DNA of 24,886 nt, from positions 1 through 24,886 of the forward strand of contig CAVNZM010000057.1 in assembly GCA_963693365.1 (NCBI GenBank), read 5' to 3'. This DNA is from Amoebidium appalachense. Lineage: Eukaryota > Ichthyosporea. Made by a program: the position numbers and the translations under genes. This document shows positions 13,856-23,317 of the stretch, in pieces. The notes under the pieces were generated by a model. The model saw only the letters and a list, made by a program, of their open reading frames with translations, was not told the DNA's origin and ran no database searches. Each line of letters opens with the position of its first letter. The first letter of the stretch is position 1.

Positions 13856-13988
13856 TTCACATCACTCACTCGTGCTTGCCTCATGCCCCCCGTGTCCGTG
13901 GAGTGCAGGCCGTCGTGCCTGCACCCAAGGGGCTGGCCGAGGCGGGGGCCGCCAGGGGGGGTCCATGCCATGAGCCCCCCCCGCACCA
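13856..13988 (-). repeat. DIRS-like terminal repeat B1
   Basis: Inner copy of the B repeat, starting 10 bases after the recombinase stop codon (minus-strand sense). Confidence 0.85.
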
Positions 13989-13998
13989 CAAGGCCCCC

Positions 13999-15116
13999 CT
14001 ACTGCGATGTAGGGGGTCCGCCCCAAGGTCCCGTGGCGAGGCCCTGGTGTGACCAGACGGTGGCAATGGAGGCTTGCACGTCGCGGTGGGGCAGCCGGAT
14101 GTAGACCATGAATGCGTCTGATGCCCAGCGGCCAAGGGCTTTGATGGTGGCGTCAGGTAGGCCCGCTCTCTCAGCTGCAGTGGCCCCCCCTATGCGCAGG
14201 CTGTGGCCGGCGTACCGGTCGGGGTCGTAGCCCGCATGGTGTAGAGCTGTGCGGAAACCGGCGATGAAGGTGCTCTTGAGGTAAGGGCTGCCGTCGACGC
14301 TGAACAGGGGTGCATCTGGGTGGATGCCTGCCCTGGTTGACGAGACCCCCAGGAAGAGGGCTAGATTGGCTGCTGGGCAGAAGGAAGGCTCCTCCGGGAA
14401 GGCGGGCACCCGGATGGTAACACCCTTGCCCGTGGGGTCGGTCTTAGACGTCGGCAGGAAGACTGTTGCCCCAATCAGGCGGCCATCCTGCCATAGGAGC
14501 TGGACGTCGCGACGCTTGGCGTGAAGGAGGGGGTTGAACTTGGCCGCACATTTGGACGTGAACTCGCCCGAGCGCAGGAGGCACGAGCTGCCAAGCAGCA
14601 GGGCAGCCCACAGACGCAGGGCCTCCAATGAAGAGCCCGGTTGGATGACTGGGAGGAGGGCGCGGAGGTCGGCTGGGAGGAGGGGCTCGAGCACTCGTTT
14701 GGGCCGGTGGCTGCCTTCCAGCAGCAGGAAGCGGCCAGCCCCGCGGATAAACCACTGAAGGCTCTGCTGGCCGGAGCCCGCTGGTGGTGCCATGCCCAAG
14801 CTGCGGTGCAGGCTGTTGACGGCGGAGACGATGCTGGGCATGGTCCGGGCTTGCACCGCACGCATGGCGCACCAGGCAAGGAACAGCTGCACTTGGGCTG
14901 GGCAGGCTGGCAGGTAGCCACCATCAGGATTGCGGCAGTCCATTGCGTAGATGAAGTCGATAAACTGGCGCTGGTAGGACGAGTAGGAGGACTCCGTGCT
15001 GTCACCCACTGACAGCCGAGTGATGGTGCGGGCCACCTTCGGGACACGGGCCAAAACCTCGGGGGTGAACCACTGGGCAAGCCTACCATGGTCGCCACCA
15101 AAGGGGAGCAAGCCAC
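13999..15116 (-). CDS. Tyrosine recombinase of the DIRS-like element
   Basis: Catalyses integration of the circular cDNA through a 3'-phosphotyrosine intermediate. Counting from the codon at 15111, the catalytic set is complete: R180 (LLRSGEF), K223 (TSKTDPTGKG), H303 and R306 (GHSLRIGGAT), W329 in the H/W position (LGRWAS) and the nucleophile Y337 (MVYIRL). An N-terminal SAM-like core-binding domain covers about residues 35-125 (YSSYQRQFIDF). The total, about 370 residues, is normal for DIRS YRs. There is no in-frame ATG before the conserved region; the open frame starts just after a strong acceptor (GTCCCTGCAG, AG at 15118-15117), so this is probably an internal exon joined to upstream sequence. 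The stop is TAG at 13999-14001. It appears functional. Confidence 0.88.
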
Positions 15117-15472
15117 CTGCAGGGACAGAGCTGTGTGAGCATCATGCCTAGAGTCCCAGGGGGGGGGGGGGGTAAAGGCAACGAGCGGGGTGGGCGGCAG
15201 GCAAGCGGGTGCACAGGCAGGCAAACAAGGGGGGGGAGGGGGGGGGGGGGGCGTAGCTAAAGGGCAGAGGATGCATGCAGCGCTGGCAGGGAGGGCGGGG
15301 GAAGGGGGAGGGGGGGGTATGCGCGCACAAGCCGCGGTGTAGGCGTGCGTGTGTGTGCGCTAGTGTGTGGGTGTGTATGAGCATGTGTGTGTAACACCGA
15401 GGTTAAGCATGCACGATTGAAGGGGCGGGTGGAGGGGTGGCAGGGTGGGGTTGGGGGGGTTGGGGGAGGGAA

Positions 15473-15511
<39 letters not shown>

Positions 15512-15805
15512 GACACGCCACAAGCAACTGTTGGCACTGCGGGCCAGCACAGAACAAAGAGGCACACCGTGTGTACACCGTAAGACCGTAATGTATTGTC
15601 CCAAACACTCCACCGGGTGAGTGAGGGAATCCGAGCAAATTCGTGTAGTGGGGGGGGGCCGGCCCCGGCCGCCACTGCAGAACATGAATCGTGCGATATA
15701 CAAAGTGGGAAGGGGGGAAGGGGGGGTGTCGGTGCCCCCCACAGCCCACACGCCAAGCCCAATACGAAGGCAAAGGAACAGGGGAGGGGGCTCGGCCCAG
15801 CCCCA
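15117..15805 (-). other. Probable intron between RT/RNase H and recombinase
   Basis: No coding content beyond low-complexity proline ORFs produced by poly-C. On the minus strand it is rich in C runs, including C33 (complement of G 15476-15508), CA-alternating DNA and a GGCCGGGGCCGG palindrome near 15658-15669. It ends in a good acceptor. I could not find a GT donor in the required phase 1 near the end of the RT frame, so the 5' splice site is open; a separately translated second ORF is the alternative. Confidence 0.45.
15476..15508. repeat. G33 homopolymer
   Basis: 33 consecutive G on the + strand within the probable DIRS intron. Confidence 0.97.
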
Positions 15806-17496
15806 TCACGAGAGAGGGGCAGCAAACCACCCCGCTAGCCACTCAGGCACGGGTGTTGGGACTGGTGCGTGCCACGGGTGCAGCCGGTCGAAAGTGGCCC
15901 ACTGTGCCCGCGAGATGGCATCCGCAATCGAGTTTTCCACGCCAGGGATGTGCTTGGCCGAGACCAGCACCGTGTAGCGCATTTCCATCAGCGTGATGAG
16001 ACGCAGCACCCGGGCAATGGCAGGGACGGGGGAGTGACGGGACGCGATCGTAGATACTGCACCGTCGTTATCGGTGAGCACGCGTATGTGGCTGTTGCGA
16101 CAGCTGGGACCCCAACAGGCCAGGGCCACGGCAATGCCAGCCAGCTCAAACAGCACGGAAGCCCACACATCTCCGCCAGCAATGACCGTGCGCCAATGGT
16201 CCGTCCATGCTAGGTGAAACCACGCTTGACCCCAGTAGCCACCGCATCCTATGCTGCCGGCCGCATCTGTGGTGAACATGTGATGCACGGGGGGGGTAAG
16301 CACACGTATGCCGTTCCACTCGGGGAGGAACTCCGACCACAGCACAACGTCGGCTCGTGCGTCGGCGCAGACACGGATGTGGTGGTGGGGCCCTAGGCCG
16401 GCCCTCTCAGCCTCCGCCAGCAGATGAAGCAAGCGTTGAAGAAAGGCACGGGCACGCCCCAGCGCCACAACCTGAGCACACCACATGAGCTTGCCGCACA
16501 GGGACCGTAGGTCTCGAACAGTGGCCTTGGTGCGACCCCGCCAATCGGCTAGCAGGGCCCGGAGCTCGGTCAGCTTGACGGCAGGTAAGCGGGCCTCCAT
16601 GCGCAGAGTGTCCCACTCGAGCCCAGAGTAGATGAGCGTGTGTGAGGGCAGCTGCACTTTGTCGTCGGCAAGCGTAACACCCACCTTCGAGCACACCCAC
16701 CGAAACACCAGCATGTTGAAGGCGCACTCTTGCAGCGTACGGCCGCCGAAAAAGAAGTCGTCCACAAAATGCTGTGTCTCTGTGGCGTTGAGGGCGTGGG
16801 CGAAGTGCTGCAGGGCCTGAGCTATGCGTTCCCAGAACGCTGGGCTGGACCGCAAGCCAAACGGTAGGCGGGTCTCCACATAGAACGCGCCTAGCAGCTG
16901 GAACGACAGCAGTGGCTGGTCGTCTGGGTGCACCGGGCCATGACGAAAGGCACCCTTCACGTCGTATGCCCCGAGGAAGCAGCCCTGGCCGAGCCGAGCT
17001 ACTGTTTGCATCACCGTGCGGATGGTGATGTACTCCAGCTGATCCGGGTAATCGACCCCATCGTTGATACTGGAGCCACGCGGGAAGGAAAGGTCGTGGA
17101 TGCGGCGGACGCCCGTGCCGCCCTTTTTGGGAACTGCCCCGAGGGGCGAGGATACAAAATAAGGATAAAGGGCCACCATCTCGTCGCGGGTGAAGGGGCC
17201 CAGGATGTGGCCGCATGCCACTTCCTTCGCAATGTCGGCTGCAAGCTGCTCACGGGCCGCCAGCGCGGACGGGTGGTTTCGGCCCACCCGGGTGACCCGC
17301 TCGCCGAAGTAACCGACCGAGAAGCCCAGCTCTAAGTCGCGGAGCAGAGCCTGCTGAAACGCACTGTCGGGGTGCGGAAACAACTCAAACAAACGGCGGA
17401 AGTTGGGGACAGATACGGTCTGTGGTGGTGCCGCTGGGGGGGGTGACCATGGGCCCCGCAGGGCAACGGAGAGGGCAGGCCCAGCGCTGACGTCAG
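15806..17496 (-). CDS. Reverse transcriptase/RNase H of the DIRS-like element (5' part displaced by copia)
   Basis: Copies element RNA to DNA. After a short linker the RT begins near FRRLFELFPHPD, with the HPSAL...KEVACGHILGPF region typical of DIRS RTs. Then come SSPLGAVPKKGG, motif A AYDVKGAFRHG, LPFGLRSSPAFW and the catalytic FVDD box. RNase H follows: TTDAAGSIG (D), FELAGIA (E), LTDNDGAVS (D) and HIPGVENSIADAIS (D). The frame ends in TGA at 15806. No internal stop, so the domain was intact when copia inserted. The frame continues in phase into 24243-24644 once the copia and one TSD are discounted. It is also open leftward into the copia 3' LTR up to an ATG at 17608, giving a chance 600-codon fusion. 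Confidence 0.9.
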
Positions 17497-18421
17497 TGTT
17501 AAATTGTATAAGTATTTGGGATGTAAGCAGAGACACAGTGGTGCAGTGTGAAAACACCACAGACACACACAACAACAAAACACGGAACGATCGGAGCAGT
17601 GTACACAACAGACATCAATGTTTAGACACGACTGAACTGAATTTATTCTGATCTTCGAATAAATACCTGAAATTCCTCTAAGTCCAATCCATACATGATT
17701 TCCGACCAGTCGGAAATCAGATCCATCTCTAATAGAAACCAATCATTAAGAACCAATTGCTTTCAGAGAGATCCGGTACGCGGAGGCGTACACGATAGGA
17801 CACAGACACTAGTTAAGATCAACTCGTGTCATCATCAAGGAAGTTCTAACCTATGACATACTGCAAAGACTCAGACATATCACACTTAACCTTGATGATT
17901 GGTTAAAGCCCGGCAACACATGAAAACTAAAGTGAATTAATGAAGTCTAAACACACATGCTATTCTAAGTGTAGCCTAAGTGTGTTACCGTCCAATGAAC
18001 ACGTATTAAGTAACACAAATCTACCTAACATATATTAGTAGAAAAGAAATACGATTATACACATGAAGACAAGGAGAGAAAGAAAAGAAAATAAGGAAGG
18101 AGAAAGAGGAAGGAAAAGAGAGCACAGATCAACAAACAAGATAGTAATAGCATAACTATAACCAGAGATATTTATGTACACACGAACATGTACACGTCTC
18201 TCCCTGAGTGGGTGGATCCGTGTACACACATATAAATATTCTAATCGATATTACAATACACGATTAAAGCCGATACAACACGATTACAAGTATACAAGCA
18301 TATCGGAGATCGATGCTACACTTTACATAATAGGAGTGTGGCATTTACACTAAGCATATGAACTGAAACATAACACAAACTGAGAAGATCTTACAATATG
18401 TAAATACTACGTATTATAACA
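17497..18421 (-). repeat. Copia 3' LTR
   Basis: 925 bp, AT-rich. A minus-strand AATAAA at 17642-17647 is the likely poly(A) signal. An ATG at 17608 begins an open frame with a hydrophobic start (LLLCVSVVFS) that runs out of the LTR into DIRS RT sequence. Confidence 0.97.
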
Positions 18422-18434
18422 TCCCCACTTAAGA
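18422..18434 (-). other. Polypurine tract
   Basis: Minus strand AAGTGGGGA lies directly before the 3' LTR (TGTTATAA), the position where plus-strand DNA synthesis is primed. Near-copies with an AGTGGGGA core lie at about 18455-18467 and 18477-18490. Confidence 0.75.
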
Positions 18435-18529
18435 CTTTGAAGTTTGTGTTATCATATCCCCACTGAACTAGTGAAATCTCCCCACTTGAGAACAGAAACG
18501 GAAAAAAAAAATTAAAGTGTGTACTTTTC

Positions 18530-18578
<49 letters not shown>

Positions 18579-18848
18579 AGGGGGGGGGGGGGAAGGGGGG
18601 GGGAAGGGGGGGGGGGGGGGAGGGGGGGGAAGGAACCGGGGCAAAAACAACGAATATATATAACGTGTATAGGCGGTGTTTGAGTAACTGGGTTTTAAAC
18701 CAGTGAAAGATAGAGTAGAGTGATGGTACAGGTCAAACCTTATATATAAACCCTAAGTGGGCATACCCACAAAGGCAATACATATGATATAATGATGTTG
18801 ATAAAGTAAGTAGTACACATGAGAAAATCACTCTTGAAGTAGGTCGGG
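18435..18848 (-). other. Copia 3' untranslated region with C-rich block
   Basis: Between the polyprotein stop and the PPT. It holds two extra PPT-like motifs and a G-rich block at 18532-18629 starting with 46 consecutive G (C in element sense) broken by short A interruptions. A TATATATAA stretch lies near 18653 and another near 18742. No ORF of note. Confidence 0.8.
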
Positions 18849-21800
18849 TCAATCCACAATATCCGGTAAACAAAGTCGAGCACGATGGTGGACATGACTC
18901 GGGCCGGGGAGGGGTTTGGTGAGTATGTCAGCTAAGTTGTGGGCTGACTCAACGTAGTGGACAACCACGTCCCCACTGGCAATGTAGTCCTTGGTGTTGT
19001 GATACCGGACGGCAATGTGTTTGGTACGGTGCTTGATGCCGGTGGAGTTGACGATGGCAATGGTCGACTGGTTGTCACAGTACACCGGAGTCGGAGCAAG
19101 CATGGGACAGCCGAGTTCCTTGAAGAGGTCACGGACCCAAGCAACTTCTTGGGTGCCAGCATTGAGAGCAATCAGCTCAGCTTCAGTGGTGCTGGTGGCC
19201 GTGATGGGCTGGAGCTTGGAGTACCAGATGACGGGCATACCAGCAAACACGATAATGTAGCCGGTGGTAGACTTCTTGCTGTCGGCACAACCAGCAAAGT
19301 CAGCATCCGTGTAGCATTCGAGTATGGGGGACTGGGTGGCCGAGTACTTGTAGTCAATGCCAAGGTCAATGGTGCCGAGCAGGTACCGGGCCACACGACG
19401 GAGAAGGTCCCAGTGAGTCTTGCCGGGGTTGGTGCTGAATCGACCAAGGAAGCCGATGGCATAGGCAATGTCGGGACGTGTGCACCGTGCCACCCAGAGG
19501 AGACGGCCGAGTAACTCACGGTAGGGCACGGTGAACGGTTGGGGGGGGCAATCAGCCAGGGAGACGGTGGTGCCTGCAGGGATGGGGGTAGACTTGGACT
19601 TGGCATCGGTGAGGTTGAAGTCGTGGATGATATCCATGATGTAAGACCTCTGGTGCATGTGGAGGTGATGGGGATCAGAGTGATTAAAATCAACACCGAG
19701 CATACGGTCAAATGGACTCATACGACAGCTGGCCATCTTGCTGATGTGGGCAGCCAGGTCACTGGCAGCAGTAGAACCCCGGGTGTTGGTGATGGTGGAG
19801 TCATCGACGTAGTTACCAGCCCGTACCACATCGTTGTTGGGGAAGAACCGGAGGTAGATGCACGGGTCGGTCTTAGTACGGGTCAGGCCATGGGCAAGAA
19901 GAATGCCGTCGAGGAAGTCGTACCAAGCCTTGGAGGCTTGCTTGAGGCCGTACAGGGCTTTCTTGAGTCTCCAGACCTTGCCAAGTGTGGCCATGGTGAT
20001 GAATCCCGGGGGTTGTTTCATGTAGATGGTCTCGGTGAGTGGGCTGTTGAGAAAGGCCGTAGACACGTCGAGTTGATGTATGTCATGACCTTCAACAACG
20101 GCCAGAGCTAGGATGGCACGGAGAGCAGCCGGACGGATGACAGGGCTCTCAATCAACTCATAGTCAACACCGTATTGCTGACTGAAGCCTTGAGCAACAC
20201 CACGTGCCTTGATCTTGGTGTCACCAGCCGAGTTGAGAGTTTTCTCGGAGACAATCCACTTGAAGCCGACGATGTTAGCACCAGGGGGAGGGTCAACAAG
20301 TTCAAAGATGTCTTTGTCGACGAAGGCTTGATACTCAGCAGTCAGGGCTGACTTGACCTGATCACCATTGGGTCCGGAACAGAGTTGACGGACAAGTTTG
20401 GGTAGTTGGTCGATGTTGATGGGGGGACCGGGGGGGACTGGCAGGGTGGTGGTGGCTTGAAGTCCAACCTTGCCCTGGAGACGGGCAGAACGACGGGGTG
20501 CAGGAACCGGGGTAGGTGGAGACGGTGGGGGGGGAACTTGGAAGTTCGGAAGTGCAGGGGGGGCAACCTCCGGGCTGGACGGGGCCGAGTGGAAGTTGTC
20601 GGGGGAGCCGGGTCGGATGGGTGTGACGTTGCCAGGGGCAGGATGAGGGTCGGCAGGCTGGACGGGCACGGGGGCAGGGGGGCCGGTGGGGGGGGGTGTC
20701 GGGGGAACGACGATGGCAGGAGGGGGGCCAGAGTACACCAGACAAACATCATCTTCAGTGTCAACTGTGGGGGGTGGGGTGGTCGAGGTAGCAGTGGTGT
20801 CGGGGGTCGGAAGGGTTGATGGAATGTCGGACGGGAGATAAGCTGATTCGTCGAAAATCACATCACGGAAGAGGCCGACACGATGGGTGGTGGCATTGAA
20901 GATCCGGTGGCAGTGTGATTGAAGATCATAGCCGATATACATGCCGAGTTTGACGGTGGGGGCCAGCTTGTTCCGTTTAGAGGCTGGCACGTGAGTGTAG
21001 GCAGGGCAACCGAACACTTTGAGCTCGGAGATGTCGGGCTTGACACCGTAGAAAACCTCGAATGGTGTACGACCATTGGCAGTCGTGGACGGGGTGACGT
21101 TGATGATGTAGGCGGCATGTTGGAGGGCCTCAGCCCACAGTTTGGGAGACAGAGACTGATCTTGGACTTGATGGAGGAGGCAACGGACAATCTCTTGGAG
21201 GAACCGCATACGTCGTTCAACATAGCCGTTCAGTTGAGGGCAGTCCACCGGAGCATAGCTGGCCTTGATGCCCTGGGAGAGGCAAAAAGCACGGGTATCC
21301 TTGGAGGTGAACTCAGAGCCGGAGTCGAAGTGGTAAACACCAACTTTGGAGGGGGCATGGGTGGCAACGAGGTTGGTGTGAGCTGTGAGAATATCCAGGG
21401 TGGTGGTACGGTCGGCCATCGGGTAGATCTTGACGAGGCCAGAGGCACGGCAGACAGTGACGAGAGCAACCTTGGAACCTCCGTACGATGTTGTGGTAGG
21501 CTCAAAAAAATCCCAATGCCATTCATGACCGGGGATGTTGGAGTGAGGACGGTCACCCCTGAACGGAGCCTTGGTGGTCTTACCCATAATGCAGCCATGA
21601 CAATCAGGAACATCACAGTCGAGGACAGAGGAGGGGAGACCAATAACAAGGTCGTGTTTCACCATGTCCTTGATGCTGGTCATAGCTCGGTGCCCCAGAC
21701 GATGGTGCCAGATGGATGGGTTAACACTGGTAGTGGCAGCCAGAGCCACAGGACGAGTGGGTGGTTGAATGGTGTAGTCCTTGAAGTAATACAGACCGTT

Positions 21801-23255
21801 GTGTAGACGGAGGTTGACGAGATGACGGCCGGTGAGTCGGTCGAAGAGGAATGACGGAGTGGAGGCATCGTTCAAATCACCCTTGATGTATTCGGCAGCA
21901 GCTTGGGATGTTGAAATGAGGAAGGCTTGGCCAGACGGGGTGTAGTAGGCTTCAATGGTTAGGGTGGTAGTGCCATGGTCGGTGGTGGTGTTGATGACGA
22001 TATGGCCGGTGTGAGTGGCCAAGACGGGGGTGCCATTGAAGGCAGCAACGGGAGTCGGTGTCGGAAGGGGAGTGAGGTCATGGAAGAACTCACGGGTGGG
22101 GCAAACAGTCATGTTGCACCCGGAATCCCAGGCAGGGTCGGAGGACACGGGGACGGAGCTAGCATTGTATGCCGAGAAAGCAAAGGAGACAGATTTCTCA
22201 CTGCCTTGACGGGAACGGTTGTGTCTGGACATACGGCATTTCGGCTCAGGGCAATCGATGATCGTGTGATCAGGCTCGTGGCAGTAGGAGCATTCTTTCA
22301 CGGACGGGGTGTTAGAACGAGCCGGGGAATCAGAACGACGGGAACCCGAGAAACGGGAACGACTGGGGGAACGAGACGTGGACCGGAAGGCAGGCCGGTG
22401 GGGGGAACGGGATCGGGTGTGCTGACGGGAGAGACGAGTTCGGAGGTCCGTGCCAGAGGTACGGTCAAGTCGGGTGCGTAAGTCACGGCGAGGAAGATCA
22501 CGGGGGGGAGCACTGGCATTTAATGCCATGCTGGACTTGGGAGCACGGTGGGCACGGTTGTTCCGGAGTTGCATCTTGAGGTCTTGACGTAACTCGATGC
22601 CCTTGACGTGGTTATGGAGGGACTCGAAGTCGGGGAATAGCTTATCACCGAAGTGATAGTCTTCGATAAGACGATTGAACTCAGGGGTGAGGTCGTCTCT
22701 GGTGGTGAGTTCATTGAAGAACTTCTCAGCTAGACGAGTGAAGTGAATGGACTCATCTTGGAGAGACTGGAGCTGGTTCACGATGGTCTGCAGACGGCTC
22801 AGGTAGGTGGTGAATGATTCACCGGGCTGAAGGGCACAGGCATCCCACTGACGGTGAAGGATGCGGATCTGATCGGGTTTGCCTTGGAGATAGTGTTGAC
22901 GGAATTTCCACATGGCCCGTTCAGGGTCCATGCCAATACGGTACTGGGCAACGGTGGTGAGGACGGAAGGGTCGATGTTCTGTATCATATGGAGCAGGAG
23001 GCAATTGCGGGCCTCTTTGAGTTCCGCGGTAGTGCCGTAGCCATAGAAGGGGGGTTCACCGTCAACCGCGACGGTGGTAGGGGGGACGTAGTTGTCAGCA
23101 AGGACAACATCCACGAGTCGGACACCTTTAGTGCCGGTCATCATGCCGAGAAAAATGATTTCCCATTGAAAATAGGTAGTTTTGCTATCGGGACCAGTCT
23201 TCCCTTCACCTTTCCACATGGTGATTTTGTTTACGCCAGTTTTGTTTGGATCCAT
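18849..23255 (-). CDS. Copia Gag-Pol polyprotein
   Basis: 1468 residues from the ATG at 23255, just after the 5' LTR. Order: Gag (about 1-320); an SR-rich tract (281-314); CCHC knuckle C-X2-C-X4-H-X4-C (322-335); aspartic protease DSG (377-379); GAG-pre-integrase zinc region (WHHRLGH to CHGC, about 516-555); integrase D582, D644, E680 (D-D-X35-E); a proline-rich linker (about 815-940); RT with QLDVSTAFLNS (D1063) and YVDD (1149-1152); RNase H with D1317, E1358, D1394 and D1443 (NLADILTKPL). No stop or frameshift; all catalytic residues are present, and the size is usual for copia. The frame extends upstream to an ATG at 23429 in the LTR, which would add 58 residues. I prefer 23255 because it follows the LTR and starts a plausible Gag, but leader translation cannot be excluded. 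Confidence 0.96.
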   Translation of the reverse strand: MDPNKTGVNKITMWKGEGKTGPDSKTTYFQWEIIFLGMMTGTKGVRLVDVVLADNYVPPTTVAVDGEPPFYGYGTTAELKEARNCLLLHMIQNIDPSVLTTVAQYRIGMDPERAMWKFRQHYLQGKPDQIRILHRQWDACALQPGESFTTYLSRLQTIVNQLQSLQDESIHFTRLAEKFFNELTTRDDLTPEFNRLIEDYHFGDKLFPDFESLHNHVKGIELRQDLKMQLRNNRAHRAPKSSMALNASAPPRDLPRRDLRTRLDRTSGTDLRTRLSRQHTRSRSPHRPAFRSTSRSPSRSRFSGSRRSDSPARSNTPSVKECSYCHEPDHTIIDCPEPKCRMSRHNRSRQGSEKSVSFAFSAYNASSVPVSSDPAWDSGCNMTVCPTREFFHDLTPLPTPTPVAAFNGTPVLATHTGHIVINTTTDHGTTTLTIEAYYTPSGQAFLISTSQAAAEYIKGDLNDASTPSFLFDRLTGRHLVNLRLHNGLYYFKDYTIQPPTRPVALAATTSVNPSIWHHRLGHRAMTSIKDMVKHDLVIGLPSSVLDCDVPDCHGCIMGKTTKAPFRGDRPHSNIPGHEWHWDFFEPTTTSYGGSKVALVTVCRASGLVKIYPMADRTTTLDILTAHTNLVATHAPSKVGVYHFDSGSEFTSKDTRAFCLSQGIKASYAPVDCPQLNGYVERRMRFLQEIVRCLLHQVQDQSLSPKLWAEALQHAAYIINVTPSTTANGRTPFEVFYGVKPDISELKVFGCPAYTHVPASKRNKLAPTVKLGMYIGYDLQSHCHRIFNATTHRVGLFRDVIFDESAYLPSDIPSTLPTPDTTATSTTPPPTVDTEDDVCLVYSGPPPAIVVPPTPPPTGPPAPVPVQPADPHPAPGNVTPIRPGSPDNFHSAPSSPEVAPPALPNFQVPPPPSPPTPVPAPRRSARLQGKVGLQATTTLPVPPGPPINIDQLPKLVRQLCSGPNGDQVKSALTAEYQAFVDKDIFELVDPPPGANIVGFKWIVSEKTLNSAGDTKIKARGVAQGFSQQYGVDYELIESPVIRPAALRAILALAVVEGHDIHQLDVSTAFLNSPLTETIYMKQPPGFITMATLGKVWRLKKALYGLKQASKAWYDFLDGILLAHGLTRTKTDPCIYLRFFPNNDVVRAGNYVDDSTITNTRGSTAASDLAAHISKMASCRMSPFDRMLGVDFNHSDPHHLHMHQRSYIMDIIHDFNLTDAKSKSTPIPAGTTVSLADCPPQPFTVPYRELLGRLLWVARCTRPDIAYAIGFLGRFSTNPGKTHWDLLRRVARYLLGTIDLGIDYKYSATQSPILECYTDADFAGCADSKKSTTGYIIVFAGMPVIWYSKLQPITATSTTEAELIALNAGTQEVAWVRDLFKELGCPMLAPTPVYCDNQSTIAIVNSTGIKHRTKHIAVRYHNTKDYIASGDVVVHYVESAHNLADILTKPLPGPSHVHHRARLCLPDIVD
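22314..22415 (-). other. SR-rich tract within copia Gag
   Basis: About 34 residues rich in SR/RS dipeptides (SRSPHR, SRSPSRSRFSGSRRSDS), located just before the CCHC knuckle. It resembles RS domains of splicing factors in composition. Preceded by an arginine-rich stretch (DLPRRDLRTRL). Confidence 0.8.
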
Positions 23256-23298
23256 GATTGAAAAACGAGCGCGAGTTCTAGATGTGTGTAGGGAGCGT

Positions 23299-23317
23299 GC
23301 AAAAGGGCTGCATAACC
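23299..23317 (-). other. Candidate primer-binding site
   Basis: Immediately after the 5' LTR the minus strand reads GGTTATGCAGCCC. GGTTATG is complementary to the anticodon loop and 3' stem of initiator tRNA-Met (CAUAACC), and CCC could pair with the 5' stem after a bulge. Drosophila copia is primed from the same internal part of tRNA-iMet. The match is short, so this is tentative; it does not match the tRNA 3' end used by most LTR elements. Confidence 0.45.

Noticed and set aside
15257-15842. Minus-strand proline-rich ORFs (140-164 codons)
   Set aside because: Produced by C homopolymers in the probable DIRS intron; no conserved motif.
20919-21806. 295-codon + strand ORF opposite the copia polyprotein
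   Set aside because: Antisense shadow of the integrase region, which carries the conserved catalytic residues on the minus strand.
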